Notes: a model not told the origin generated them from the letters alone. DNA of 64,000 bases from Pseudolabrys sp. (GCA_017849615.1 JAFIGS010000016.1:1-64000); one strand, 5' to 3'. Counted from the first letter of the stretch, positions 7,740 through 17,061 are shown. Numbers and translations are program-made.

Positions 7740-10700
7740 ATGAAGTCTCGTCCTGCCGGCAAGTCCACCGCGATGGCGCGGGCGCTCAACGCAGCGCGCG
7801 CGGCGCTGGCGCTTGTCGTGATCGGCGCCGCGGGAGCGGCCGCCGCGGCCGAGCCGGTCAAGGGCGACGTCAAGGCGGAGGCCGAGGCCGGCTACGGCCG
7901 TCTGATCTTCAAGTTCGAGGATCCGGTCGACGCCAGGGTCCGCGTCGCGGGCGCCATCCTCGTCATTGAATTCAAAGAGCCGGTGGCCGTTGCGGTCGAT
8001 CGTATCAGCGGTCGCATGCGTGACTATGTCAGCGCGGCCCGCGTCGACCCGGACGGCAAGGCGGTGCGCATCGCGCTGGCTGGAAAATTCCGCATCAACT
8101 CGATTCCCGCGGCCGAGCGGCTTTTCATCGACCTGCTGCCGGAACCGTGGGTCGGCATGCTGCCGGGCCTGCCGCAGGATGTGGTGGATGAGTTGGCCAC
8201 GCGCGCTCGCGCCGCCGAACTCGCCGCGCGCAAGAAGCGGACCGCCGAGCAGGCGGCGGCGCTCCCCGCGGTGCGGGTGAAAGTGGTCAAGCTGCCGACC
8301 TTCATGCGTTACGTTTTCGATCTGCCGCAAGGCAACGACGTCACGCCCGAACTGTCCGATGGCAAATTCAAGCTGCATTTCAGCAAGCCGGCGAAATGGG
8401 ATTTGGCCGATGTGGCGGCGACCCTGCCGTCCACCGTCTCCGCGGTGAGGCCGGAAGCCGAGTTCGACTCGATCGGCGTCATCTTCACGCTCAACGGCGC
8501 CCCGGAGACGCGCTCGTTCCGCGAAGACAAGAGTTTCGTCGTCGATATCGGACTTGGCGCCGATGTGGCGCCGCAGGCGGCCGCGATGCCGGCGTTGCCA
8601 TCGGTGGCCGCGTCCGGCGTGCAGATCGCGCCGCCGGAGACTGTGCCGGCCAGCGAGGCTGGCCCCGAGACGGCGCCGCCCCTGAAAGACATGCCGGTGC
8701 TGAAGGATGCGCCGGCGCCGAAACCGGACGCGAAAGCCGAGCCTGCCGCCGCGCCGACACGCGAGGCGGCGAAGCCGGACGTCAAACCGGCCGAGACCAA
8801 GCCCGTTGAGACGAAGCCGGCTGTCGCCGAAGTGCCGCGTGCCCCGGAGCCGATCAAGGCACAGCTCGCACTGGAAGCGGCGCCGAAGCCGCAAGCGGCT
8901 GCTGCCAAGGCCGAGAGCGCGATGCAGGCCATTGCTTCCGCCTCGAGCGATAATATGCGCATCAGTCTGCCGTTCGCGGCTCCGACGCCGGCGGCGATGT
9001 TCAAGCGCGGCGACTCGCTGTGGCTGGTATTCGACAGCAACAAGCCGATCGACGTGTCGCAGCTTGCGCGCGACTTCGGGCATATTGTTCGCCAGGCCGA
9101 CTACCAGAGCGGCGGCCGCGCCGACGGCGTCGTGCGGCTGCGCCTCACGCGGCCGATGCTGGCGAGCCTCGAGGCCGACGACAATGGCTGGGTGCTAAAG
9201 GTCGGCGACACCGTCGCGACACCGCCGCAGGCGCTGCCGATGTCGCGGCTGATCAACGGCAGCAAGCGTGGCATCGTAGTGCCGCTCGAGCAGGCCGGAA
9301 CGCTGCATTATCTGACCGACCCCGATCTCGGCACGCGGATGATGGCAATCACCGCGCTGGCGCCGGCGCGCGGCTTGATGCGACCCCAGAATTTCGTCGA
9401 GCTGCGTGTCCTGCAATCCATGCACGGCGTCGCTCTCGAGCCGCTGGCCGACGACATCACCGCCGACGTCACTGCCGATCAGGTGACGATCTCGCGGCCG
9501 GGCGGCCTGACCTTGTCGGCGGAAAGCCTCGTACAGCAGCAGCAGATGTCGCCGACTCTGCGCGACGGCTCGATCGATCCGGAGACGTGGGAAGCGGATC
9601 GCCAGGCACCGTTCGAAGCACGGCAGTCGGCGCTGATCGCCGGCGCGGCGGCGGCCGGCGAGGGCACCAAGCGCGCTGCGCGCTATGACCTTGCACGCTT
9701 CTATCTGGCCAATGGAATGGGCGCCGAAGCCAAGGCCGTGCTCAGCGTGGCGCTGGACGACAAGGCCAATGGCGGCGACGAAGTGACAGGCTCGATCCTG
9801 CGCGCGCTGGCGAACGTCATGATGTATCGGCCGGAAGACGCGCTGAAGGATCTTTCCAGCCCGGATATCGGCGATCGGAAGGAAGCGCCGATCTGGCGCG
9901 CCATGGCGCAATCGCGGCTCGGCCGCTGGCCGGAGGCGCACGCGGCATTCAAGCCGCTCGACAAGCCGATCGCGGCGCTGCCAACCGGTCTGCAGCGTAT
10001 GGCCTTGCTCGATCGCATCCGCACCGGCATCGAGGTCAAGGATTTCGATGCCGCCGCGCGCTTGGTCAATGACCTGGATACCGTTGGCGTGCCGGACGAA
10101 GTCACAGCGTCGGTTGCGGTGCTGCGCGGCCGCCTGGCCGAAAATCTTGGCCGTCAGGACGAAGCGCTCAAGGAGTACCGGGCGGCGGTGATGTCGTCCG
10201 ATCGCCGTGCCGGCGCGCAGGCGAGGCTGCGAGAGATCGAGTTGATGTCGAAGAGCGGCGCGATGCCGCGCAACGAGATGATTCACGAACTCGAAATCCT
10301 GACCACGGTGTGGCGCGGTGACGAGACCGAGACGCAAGGGCTGCAGCTGCTCGCTCATCTCTATACCGGCGACGGCCGCTATCGCGACGCGTTCCACGTC
10401 ATGCGCGCCGCGCTGCTGGCGCACCCCAACGCCGACGAGACCCGCAAGATCCAGGACGAGGCCGCCAAGACTTTCGATGCACTGTTCCTCGGCGGCAAGG
10501 GCGACGGGCTGCCGCCGATCGAGGCCCTGGCGCTGTTCTACGACTACCGCGAACTGACGCCGGTCGGGCGGCGCGGCGACGAGATGATCCGCCGGCTCGC
10601 TGAGCGTCTGGTCGCGGTCGATCTGCTCGACCAGGCGGCCGACTTGCTGCAGCATCAGGTCGATCATCGGTTGCAGGGTGCGGCGCGCGCGATTGTCGCG

Positions 10701-11393
10701 ACCCGGCTGGCGACCATCTATCTGATGAACCGCAAGCCCGACCACGCGCTCGCCACGTTGCAGCGGACGCGGTCATCGGAGTTGTCGAACGAATTGCGCG
10801 ACCAGCGCCTGCTGCTCGAGGCGCGAGCGCTGTCGGATGTCGGCCGTAATGACGTCGCGCTCGAGGTGATCGCCAATCTCAAAGGACGCGAGGCGCTCCG
10901 CCTGCGTGCCGATGTTGAATGGGCGGCCAAACACTGGCGTGTCGCGGCCGAACAGATCGAACTGATGCTCGGCGAGCGCTGGAAGGACTTCCGGCCGCTC
11001 AGCGATTCCGAGCGCATGGACGTGTTGCGCGCCGCCATCGCCTACACCTTGAGCGACGAGGGCATCGGCCTGTCGCGGCTGCGCGAGAAATACGCGGCCA
11101 AGATGGCCGGCACGCCGGACAGCCGCGCCTTCGATGTCGTGGGCGCGCCGATCGGTTCCGACTCCGCCGAATTTCAGTCGGTGGCGCGCCGCATCGCCAA
11201 TACCGACACGCTCGACGCTTTCCTGCGCGATCTCAACGAGCGCTACGGCGCCGAATCCTCGAAGCTGCCGCAGGCCCGCAATGGCGCCATGCCGCCTGCG
11301 AGCGAAGCACGAAATGACCGGCGCGCCGATCCGGCGCCGACCGGCTCGATCCGCCCGCGCGCGGCGACGTTCCGCGATCAGCCGAAGCGGTGA
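7740..11393 (+). CDS. Large periplasmic AMIN-like/TPR protein of the flagellar cluster
   Basis: An uncharacterised 1217-residue exported protein. A basic start and hydrophobic stretch (about residues 15-37, ending AAAAAEPV) look like a signal peptide. AMIN-like beta domains follow: one near 40-135 (GYGRLIFKFEDPVDARV), one near 165-250, and a third near 395-500 (DNMRISLPFAAPTPAAMFKRGDSLWLVFD), separated by a Pro/Ala/Lys-rich linker (250-395). Residues about 640-1150 are all-helical with TPR-like repeats. AMIN domains bind peptidoglycan and TPRs bind proteins, so an envelope scaffold for the motor, loosely like PflA/FimV proteins, is plausible but unproven. It has its own CtrA box and converges on fliP. 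Confidence 0.7.
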   Translation: MKSRPAGKSTAMARALNAARAALALVVIGAAGAAAAAEPVKGDVKAEAEAGYGRLIFKFEDPVDARVRVAGAILVIEFKEPVAVAVDRISGRMRDYVSAARVDPDGKAVRIALAGKFRINSIPAAERLFIDLLPEPWVGMLPGLPQDVVDELATRARAAELAARKKRTAEQAAALPAVRVKVVKLPTFMRYVFDLPQGNDVTPELSDGKFKLHFSKPAKWDLADVAATLPSTVSAVRPEAEFDSIGVIFTLNGAPETRSFREDKSFVVDIGLGADVAPQAAAMPALPSVAASGVQIAPPETVPASEAGPETAPPLKDMPVLKDAPAPKPDAKAEPAAAPTREAAKPDVKPAETKPVETKPAVAEVPRAPEPIKAQLALEAAPKPQAAAAKAESAMQAIASASSDNMRISLPFAAPTPAAMFKRGDSLWLVFDSNKPIDVSQLARDFGHIVRQADYQSGGRADGVVRLRLTRPMLASLEADDNGWVLKVGDTVATPPQALPMSRLINGSKRGIVVPLEQAGTLHYLTDPDLGTRMMAITALAPARGLMRPQNFVELRVLQSMHGVALEPLADDITADVTADQVTISRPGGLTLSAESLVQQQQMSPTLRDGSIDPETWEADRQAPFEARQSALIAGAAAAGEGTKRAARYDLARFYLANGMGAEAKAVLSVALDDKANGGDEVTGSILRALANVMMYRPEDALKDLSSPDIGDRKEAPIWRAMAQSRLGRWPEAHAAFKPLDKPIAALPTGLQRMALLDRIRTGIEVKDFDAAARLVNDLDTVGVPDEVTASVAVLRGRLAENLGRQDEALKEYRAAVMSSDRRAGAQARLREIELMSKSGAMPRNEMIHELEILTTVWRGDETETQGLQLLAHLYTGDGRYRDAFHVMRAALLAHPNADETRKIQDEAAKTFDALFLGGKGDGLPPIEALALFYDYRELTPVGRRGDEMIRRLAERLVAVDLLDQAADLLQHQVDHRLQGAARAIVATRLATIYLMNRKPDHALATLQRTRSSELSNELRDQRLLLEARALSDVGRNDVALEVIANLKGREALRLRADVEWAAKHWRVAAEQIELMLGERWKDFRPLSDSERMDVLRAAIAYTLSDEGIGLSRLREKYAAKMAGTPDSRAFDVVGAPIGSDSAEFQSVARRIANTDTLDAFLRDLNERYGAESSKLPQARNGAMPPASEARNDRRADPAPTGSIRPRAATFRDQPKR

Positions 11394-11411
11394 GGGGAGC
11401 GCGGACGGCGC

Positions 11412-12179
11412 CTAACCCCCGTAGCTCTGGATCAACGATCCCGCGACCAGCGACCAGCCGTCGACCAGCACGAAAAAGATCAGCTTGAACGGCAGGGACA
11501 CCACGACCGGGGGCAGCATCATCATGCCCATGGACATCAGCACCGAGGCGACGACGAGGTCGATGATCAGGAATGGGATAAATAAAAGAAAGCCGATCTC
11601 GAAGGCCCGTTTCAATTCCGAGATCATGAAGGCCGGGATCAGGATGCGCAGCGACAATTGATCGGGGCTGGCCGGCGGCGGCTCGCGCGTCATGTCGATG
11701 AACAGTTTGAGGTCCTTGTCGCGCACATGCTTCTGCATGAAGGCGCGCAACGGCACCGAGCCGCGCTCGAAAGCCTGCTCGGCGGTGATCTCGTTGGCGA
11801 CCAGCGGGCGGATGGCGCTGTCGTAGGCCGTCTGCAGTGTCGGCGCCATGATGAAGGCAGTGAGGAAGAGCGCGAGCGCCACCAGCACCGAGTTCGGGGG
11901 GGCGGTCGCGGTGCCCATCGCGGTGCGCAGCAGCGACAGCACGACGACGATGCGCGTGAACGACGTCATCATCACCAGGATCGACGGCGCCAGCGACAAC
12001 ACCGTCAACAACGCAATCATCTGGATGACGCGTTCGGTCAGCCCGGCATTGCCGGGCCCGCCGAAATTGATGCTGACGTCCTGGGCGGCCGCCGGGGCCG
12101 CGAGCAGGAGGAGCGTTCCTGATACTCCAACCGCCACCGTCAGAAGTTGACGAACCCGGCGGTCGGAACGGCCCCTCAA
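11412..12179 (-). CDS. fliP: Flagellar type III export protein FliP
   Basis: Core of the FliPQR export gate. It is 255 residues with a cleavable signal peptide (LLLLAAPAAAQDV), as in other FliP proteins. Four membrane helices follow, with the conserved SLAPSILVMMTSFTRIVVVL, the periplasmic loop with ERGSVPLRAFMQKH, and the C-terminal stretch FEIGFLLFIPFLIIDLVVAS. The start codon appears to be TTG (12177-12179) overlapping the fliO stop, or else a GTG slightly downstream; no ATG fits the signal peptide. It follows fliO on the minus strand. Confidence 0.95.
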   Translation of the reverse strand: MRGRSDRRVRQLLTVAVGVSGTLLLLAAPAAAQDVSINFGGPGNAGLTERVIQMIALLTVLSLAPSILVMMTSFTRIVVVLSLLRTAMGTATAPPNSVLVALALFLTAFIMAPTLQTAYDSAIRPLVANEITAEQAFERGSVPLRAFMQKHVRDKDLKLFIDMTREPPPASPDQLSLRILIPAFMISELKRAFEIGFLLFIPFLIIDLVVASVLMSMGMMMLPPVVVSLPFKLIFFVLVDGWSLVAGSLIQSYGG

Positions 12180-13204
12180 GTCTTACCCGGAGGACGGCCG
12201 AGCAGGCTGGCCATCTCCTGTTCAAGGCTGTCGTAGACAGACTTGCCGGCGGGCGCCGCCGGGCGGGATGATTGCGGAGCGGGCCGCTCGATGCGTGGTT
12301 CCTGACGGCCGCCGCGCGGCGGCTCAATGGCTGGCTCGGGCCAGCCGTCATCCGCCGGCTTGGCTGCCGGGGCTGTCTCGATGCGCGGATCGACCCGCAG
12401 CTTGTAGTCGCGGCGCGGCACTTCGACCGGTTTCGGCGCGGCCGGCACGGCGAGCGGATCGGTCACGGGGGCGCGGCTTTCGGACGGGGCGCGGCGCAGC
12501 GCGGCTTCGAGTTGATGCGCCATGTCGGCCAGGTTCTGGTCGGTCTGCGGCGCCTCGCCTGGCTCATGATCCATCGCCACCGGCGGGGCGACGGGCGGGG
12601 CCACAGGCTGCGGCGCAGCGGCGCGCGGCGGCTCGACCCGGATCGGCGCGACTTCGGGTGGCGGTGCGATGCGGCTGGAGAGTTCGGCCGCGAGCCCGCT
12701 CAGGCTGGATTCGGATGTGGCCGGCCGCGGGCGGGCACCGGGCTCCGGTGCATGCCACGGTTCTTCGGTGGCCGGCTGGCGATAAGGCCGCGGTGCCGGC
12801 AGTGGCGCGGTTTCGCTGACCGGCTGCAGCGGGAATGTGTCGGTTGCGGGAGCGGTGCGCATTGCCGGCTCGGCGGGACGGCCGTTCGGCTCCGGCGCAC
12901 GCGGCGCGGCGGGAGCGGCGCGCACGATATTCTGTTCGACGACGACATCGGTCGGGCCGCCGATCATCATCAGATGCTCGACATTGTCGCGGCGGATGAG
13001 CACGAGGCGGCGACGAGCATCGACGGTCGCCGCATCGATCACCGCAAGACGGGGCTGGCGGCCGCGCGCGCCGGCACCGCCAAGCCGGTCGGCCGCGAAG
13101 CGGCGCACCACCCAGGCCGTCAGCGCTATCAGCGCCAGGACCGCCGCAAAGGCGATGAAGAACTTTAACGCGGTAGGCATTTCCGCGCCGAAAAGGTCGA
13201 ACAT
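12176..13204 (-). CDS. fliO: Flagellar export gate assembly protein FliO
   Basis: FliO helps assemble the FliP ring. From ATG 13204 the protein has 342 residues: a single membrane helix (LKFFIAFAAVLALIALTAWVV), then a small FliO beta domain with RLAVIDAATVDARRRLVLIRRDNVEHLMMIGG, then a long Pro-rich, low-complexity tail (about 120-342) of unknown purpose that is far longer than in enterobacterial FliO. An upstream in-frame start at 13309 would add residues unlike the family. The stop overlaps the fliP start, so the two are coupled. Confidence 0.88.
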   Translation of the reverse strand: MFDLFGAEMPTALKFFIAFAAVLALIALTAWVVRRFAADRLGGAGARGRQPRLAVIDAATVDARRRLVLIRRDNVEHLMMIGGPTDVVVEQNIVRAAPAAPRAPEPNGRPAEPAMRTAPATDTFPLQPVSETAPLPAPRPYRQPATEEPWHAPEPGARPRPATSESSLSGLAAELSSRIAPPPEVAPIRVEPPRAAAPQPVAPPVAPPVAMDHEPGEAPQTDQNLADMAHQLEAALRRAPSESRAPVTDPLAVPAAPKPVEVPRRDYKLRVDPRIETAPAAKPADDGWPEPAIEPPRGGRQEPRIERPAPQSSRPAAPAGKSVYDSLEQEMASLLGRPPGKT

Positions 13205-13355
13205 CGCAGCGCTCCGTGAACCAGTTGAACCCAACGCAACAGAATCAGACGAATAGTTAACGGCAGTAGGCACGATTTGCCGGACGGGCCGCCATTGAAA
13301 TCTTAACAAAATGCCGGCGGTTTGGCACCGGGCGGGGAAAAGCCAACCGCCCCAT

Positions 13356-13363
13356 ATGGTTAA
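13356..13363 (-). promoter_or_regulatory. CtrA-type half-site TTAACCAT (minus strand)
   Basis: ATGGTTAA on the plus strand is the reverse complement of TTAACCAT. It faces fliO and lies 152 bp from its start. Paired with the plus-strand copy at 13410, about 54 bp apart. Confidence 0.45.
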
Positions 13364-13409
13364 CGCCGCGCCTTTGGCGCGGTCAGAAACCGGCCCCGTT
13401 TACCACCTG

Positions 13410-13417
13410 TTAACCAT
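13410..13417 (+). promoter_or_regulatory. CtrA-type half-site TTAACCAT (plus strand)
   Basis: Exact TTAACCAT within CTGTTAACCATA, 91 bp before the flgB start; the same 12-mer precedes fliL. Confidence 0.45.
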
Positions 13418-13507
13418 AGGCCCGGCAAAGTCTGCCTAGTTGGCTTCGTGTCGCGAAGCAAGCCGGCGATTCCCTAACCGGCGGTTTCCAGCGCGAAAGA
13501 GGGCCTC

Positions 13508-13915
13508 ATGGCGATCACCGATGTTCCCATCCTGTCGATGCTGCGGACCAAGATGTCATGGGCGCAGGAGCGGCAGAAGGTGCTCGCCCAGAACGTCGCC
13601 AATTCCGACACGCCGAATTACCGCGGCAGGGATCTGGTGGCGCCGAAGTTCGACGACGCCGTGTCCAGCGCGGTGCGGCCGGTCGATCAGGTGACGCTGG
13701 CGGCAACGGCGCCGGGGCACATCGGGGGCTCGCTGGGCGGCGCCACGCGCTACGGCACCGCGAGAGGCGGCTACGAGGTCAGGCCGACCGGCAACTCCGT
13801 CAATCTCGAAGACGAGATGATGAAGGTCTCGAACAACCAGATGGAGTACCAGGCGGCGACCGCGCTCTACACGCGCAGCCTCACGCTTCTCAAAGTGGCG
13901 CTCGGCAAACGCTGA
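13508..13915 (+). CDS. flgB: Flagellar proximal rod protein FlgB
   Basis: First rod subunit, linking the MS ring to the rod. The 135-residue product has the family N-terminus (LAQNVANSDTPNYRGRDL, residues 30-47) and the C-terminal helix with VSNNQMEYQAATALYTRSLTLLK, which was kept to a short quote here. Length fits FlgB. It leads the operon flgB-flgC-fliE-fliQ-fliR-flhB and is 27 bp before flgC. Confidence 0.95.
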   Translation: MAITDVPILSMLRTKMSWAQERQKVLAQNVANSDTPNYRGRDLVAPKFDDAVSSAVRPVDQVTLAATAPGHIGGSLGGATRYGTARGGYEVRPTGNSVNLEDEMMKVSNNQMEYQAATALYTRSLTLLKVALGKR

Positions 13916-13942
13916 GGCGGCGCGGCGAACGGAGATTGAACG

Positions 13943-14353
13943 ATGGACTTCATGAAGACCATGGCGATCGCGGCGTCCGGCCTCAAGGCGCAGTCCGGCC
14001 GCATGCGTGTCATTTCGGAAAACATCGCCAACGCCGACTCGGTGCCGAACGCGCCGGGCGCCGATCCGTACCGGCGCAAGATTCCGACCTTCAAGACCGA
14101 GCTCGACCGCTCTCTCGACGCCCGCGTCGTGGAGCTCGGCCGCGTCGCCACGGACAAAAGCGACTTCCGTCTCAAATACGAGCCGGGTCATCCCGCGGCC
14201 GATGCCAACGGGAACGTCAAATATCCGAACGTGAACTCGCTCGTCGAAATGACCGACATGCGTGAAGCGCAGCGTTCCTACGAAGCCAATGTCAACATCA
14301 TCAGTGCCACGCGCCGGATGATCCAGCGCACCCTCGACATCCTCAAAGCCTGA
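13943..14353 (+). CDS. flgC: Flagellar proximal rod protein FlgC
   Basis: Rod subunit that stacks on FlgB. The 136-residue protein starts MDFMKTMAIAASGLKAQSGR and carries the SENIANADS motif and the C-terminal helix EAQRSYEANVNIISATRRM. Length and motifs match FlgC. A GGAG ribosome site precedes the ATG. Confidence 0.96.
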   Translation: MDFMKTMAIAASGLKAQSGRMRVISENIANADSVPNAPGADPYRRKIPTFKTELDRSLDARVVELGRVATDKSDFRLKYEPGHPAADANGNVKYPNVNSLVEMTDMREAQRSYEANVNIISATRRMIQRTLDILKA

Positions 14354-14409
14354 AGCCGCCGGTCCCGCGCAGGCGGGATCGACGCGGCGCCCCGAAAGGA
14401 TAAATCCTC

Positions 14410-14733
14410 ATGGCCAGCCCGATTTCAGCCGCAGGCGCCTATGCCAACATGGCGCGCATCGCCAGCGATCCGTCTTCGGCGGTCGGCGGCATTGGCGCCG
14501 CCCAGGCGAAGGGCGACAGCAGCTTCGCCTCGGTGCTCAAGGACGCCATCGGCGCGGTGCAGGAGACCGGCCAGAAGTCCGATGCGCTGTCGCAGCAGAT
14601 GGTGAAAGGCCAGTCCAACATGGTCGACGTCGTTACCGCCGTGGCTGAAACCGAGGTGGCGATCGACGCCGTGGTCGCCGTGCGCGACAAGGTGATCGCC
14701 GCCTATGAAGAAATCATGCGGATGCCGATCTGA
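14410..14733 (+). CDS. fliE: Flagellar hook-basal body protein FliE
   Basis: Adaptor between the MS ring and the rod and a partner of the FliPQR gate. The 107-residue product has the FliE core (FASVLKDAIGAVQETGQKSD) and the C-terminal helix VDVVTAVAETEVAIDAVVAV and ends EEIMRMPI, all family-typical. AAAGGA lies upstream of the ATG. Confidence 0.95.
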   Translation: MASPISAAGAYANMARIASDPSSAVGGIGAAQAKGDSSFASVLKDAIGAVQETGQKSDALSQQMVKGQSNMVDVVTAVAETEVAIDAVVAVRDKVIAAYEEIMRMPI

Positions 14734-14743
14734 GTCTGAGGCC

Positions 14744-14846
14744 GTCATGCCCGCGCAGGCGGGCATCCAGTAACCGAGTGCGTCGAACGTTTGGCGGGTC
14801 CGGTAGCGGCCCGCGTTTACTGGATCCCCGCTTTCGCGGGGATGAC
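14744..14846. repeat. Intergenic palindrome pair, family C, inside the flagellar operon
   Basis: Two hairpins, CATGCCCGCGCAGGCGGGCAT and CCCCGCTTTCGCGGGG, flank about 60 bp between fliE and fliQ. The same two hairpins recur at 51320-51388. Sitting inside an operon, it may act as an mRNA processing or stability element. Confidence 0.65.
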
Positions 14847-14858
14847 ACGGAGAGTGAA

Positions 14859-15122
14859 ATGACCGGCCCGGAAGTTCTCGATGTGGCGCGCGACGCCATA
14901 TATACCCTGATCGTCGTTTCGGCGCCGGTGATGCTGGTGGGACTGACCGTCGGCGTGGGCATCTCGCTGCTGCAGGCGCTGACGCAGATCCAGGAAATGA
15001 CATTGGCTTTCGTGCCGAAGATCCTGGCGATTTTCGTCTCTTTGTTGATAGCGCTGCCATTCATGGCCGAGAAGCTGCACGCCGAAATGCTGCGTATCGC
15101 GTCGCGAATCGTGACAGGGTGA
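14859..15122 (+). CDS. fliQ: Flagellar type III export protein FliQ
   Basis: Small export-gate subunit of 87 residues with two hydrophobic hairpin helices. MTGPEVLDVARDAIYTLI and the stretch VGISLLQALTQIQEMTLAFV are typical of FliQ. Start chosen at ATG 14859, just after the repeat; the open frame extends further up only through repeat sequence. Followed by fliR after 86 bp. Confidence 0.95.
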   Translation: MTGPEVLDVARDAIYTLIVVSAPVMLVGLTVGVGISLLQALTQIQEMTLAFVPKILAIFVSLLIALPFMAEKLHAEMLRIASRIVTG

Positions 15123-15208
15123 CGCGGGCGCCGGACGGCGCTCGATTCGCCGTCGGAATTCCCGCTCGCGCGGGAGCGATCGGAGCTTGCCTTTCGGCCT
15201 GAGCATCG

Positions 15209-15979
15209 ATGCAGATCAACATTTCCTTCCTGCCGGTCCTGGCGGCGGCGTTCATGCTGACCTTCGCCCGCATCGGCACGATGGTGATGCTGATGCCGGG
15301 CATCGGCGAGAGCAATATGCCCGCCCGGGTGAGGCTCACAATTGCACTGGCGTTGACGGTGGTGATCATGCCGCTTCACCAGAACGCCTATAACGTCAAT
15401 CTGGGCAGCTTCGGCCCGGTATTGCTGCTGCTGTTTCAGGAAATCATCGTGGGCGCCGTGCTGGGTCTGACCGCAAGGCTCACCATCTCGGCGCTGCAAA
15501 CCGCCGGCGCCATCGTCGCCCAGCAACTGGGGCTCGGTTTCGCCATGGCGGTCGATCCGACCCAGAACCAGCAGGGCGTCGTGGTCGGCAATTTTCTCGC
15601 TGTCGTCGGCGTGGCGATGATTTTCGCGACCGACCTGCATCATCTGGTCATTGCCGCGCTCAACGATTCCTATCTGATCTTCGCGCCGGGCGAGATGCCG
15701 CTCACGGGCGATGTCGCGCAGCACTTTACCCACGTGGTCGCCACGTCATTCCGCATCGCCATTCAGTTGTCGGCGCCGTTTCTGGTGTTCGGTCTGATTT
15801 TCAACCTCGGCCTGGGCATTCTTGCCCGTCTGATGCCTCAGATGCAGGTGTTCTTCATCGGCTTGCCGCTGTCGATCCTGCTCGGCTTCCTGCTGCTGCT
15901 GCTGGTGCTCGCCGCCATGATGGGCACGTTCACCGGCTACGTCGAGAATGTGCTTCTCGACCTTGCGCCGCGCCGGTGA
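15209..15979 (+). CDS. fliR: Flagellar type III export protein FliR
   Basis: Export-gate subunit. The 256-residue, strongly hydrophobic protein has about six membrane helices, with the conserved VLAAAFMLTFARIGTMVMLMP at the start, GLTARLTISALQTAGAIVAQQ in the middle, and LGLGILARLMPQMQVFFIGLP near the C-terminus. Lies 11 bp before flhB. Confidence 0.95.
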   Translation: MQINISFLPVLAAAFMLTFARIGTMVMLMPGIGESNMPARVRLTIALALTVVIMPLHQNAYNVNLGSFGPVLLLLFQEIIVGAVLGLTARLTISALQTAGAIVAQQLGLGFAMAVDPTQNQQGVVVGNFLAVVGVAMIFATDLHHLVIAALNDSYLIFAPGEMPLTGDVAQHFTHVVATSFRIAIQLSAPFLVFGLIFNLGLGILARLMPQMQVFFIGLPLSILLGFLLLLLVLAAMMGTFTGYVENVLLDLAPRR

Positions 15980-15990
15980 CGGGGTAGCGC

Positions 15991-17061
15991 ATGGCAGAGG
16001 AACCCGATCTAGAGGATAAAACAGAAGATCCTTCGCAAAAGCGCCTCGACGATGCGTTCGAGAAGGGCAATGTCGTCAAGAGCCAGGAGGTCAATACCTG
16101 GTTCATGATCGCCGGCGCGACATTGGTGCTGATGATGTTCTCCGGCGGCCTGGGGCAGGGCCTCACCACCATCATGCGCGGCCTGATCGCCAATTCATCG
16201 GGCATCACCATGGACGGCCCGGCGTTACCGCGGCTGTTCGAGAAGATCGGTGTCGAGCTGCTGGCTGTGCTGGCCGTGCCGCTTCTTATTCTGATGCTGG
16301 CGGCGCTGGCCGGCAACATGATCCAGCATCGCCTGATCTGGTCCACCGAATCGTTGGCGCCGAAATTTTCGAAGATCTCGCCTCTCGCCGGCATAAAACG
16401 ATTGTTCTCGAAGCAGTCGCTGGCCAATTTTCTGAAAGGCCTGGTCAAGCTCGGCATCATCGGCACCGTGATGGTGGTGCTGCTATGGCCGGACCGCGAC
16501 CGCATGGAAGGCCTGGTCACGATGGATCCGGCGGCGCTGCTGCCGTTCACCTCGACGCTTGCGCTGAAAGTCATGGGCGCGGTGGTCGCGCTGCTCGCGG
16601 TCGTCGCCGCCCTGGACTTCCTGTTCCAGTACCGCACCTGGTACGGCAAACTGAAAATGTCGTTGCAGGAGCTGAAGGACGAATACAAGCAGACCCAGGG
16701 CGATCCGTTCATCAAGGGCAAGCTCAAGCAGATCCGGCAGATGCGCTCGAAGCAGCGCATGTCGGCGGCGGTGCCGAAGGCCTCGGTCATCATCACCAAC
16801 CCGACGCACTACGCCGTCGCCCTGCAATACGAGCGCGGCATGGATGCGCCGCTCTGCGTCGCCAAGGGCGTCGATGCCATGGCCCTGCAGATCCGAAAGA
16901 TCGCCACCGAGCACGATGTCCCGATCGTCGAAAATCCGCCGCTGGCCCGGGCGCTGCATGCCACCGTCGAGGTCGATGAGGCCATTCCGGCTGAGCACTA
17001 CAAGGCGGTGGCCGAGGTCATCGGCTACGTCATGAAGTTGAAGCGGGCCATCCATCATTAA
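15991..17061 (+). CDS. flhB: Flagellar export switch protein FlhB
   Basis: Controls the switch from rod/hook to filament export by self-cleavage. The 356-residue protein has four membrane helices, then the soluble domain with the NPTH autocleavage site (ITNPTHYAVALQYERGMDAP, around residue 269). The N-terminus EDKTEDPSQKRLDDAFEKGN is the classical FlhB start. Last flagellar gene in the window. Confidence 0.96.
   Translation: MAEEPDLEDKTEDPSQKRLDDAFEKGNVVKSQEVNTWFMIAGATLVLMMFSGGLGQGLTTIMRGLIANSSGITMDGPALPRLFEKIGVELLAVLAVPLLILMLAALAGNMIQHRLIWSTESLAPKFSKISPLAGIKRLFSKQSLANFLKGLVKLGIIGTVMVVLLWPDRDRMEGLVTMDPAALLPFTSTLALKVMGAVVALLAVVAALDFLFQYRTWYGKLKMSLQELKDEYKQTQGDPFIKGKLKQIRQMRSKQRMSAAVPKASVIITNPTHYAVALQYERGMDAPLCVAKGVDAMALQIRKIATEHDVPIVENPPLARALHATVEVDEAIPAEHYKAVAEVIGYVMKLKRAIHH

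Larger units (their letters stand above)
13205..13507. promoter_or_regulatory. Divergent control region fliO / flgB
   Basis: Contains two oppositely oriented TTAACCAT half-sites (listed separately), additional TTAAC cores near 13257 and 13303, and a GC hairpin (CCGCGCC-TTT-GGCGCGG, about 13366-13382). This is the likely shared CtrA-controlled promoter region for the fliOP and flgBC-fliEQR-flhB operons. Confidence 0.55.

Noticed and set aside
6267-9083. 938-codon open frame on the minus strand
   Set aside because: Lies antisense to fliM, the DUF6468 gene, motE-like and the TPR gene; composition is His/Arg/Leu-rich shadow typical of GC-rich DNA.
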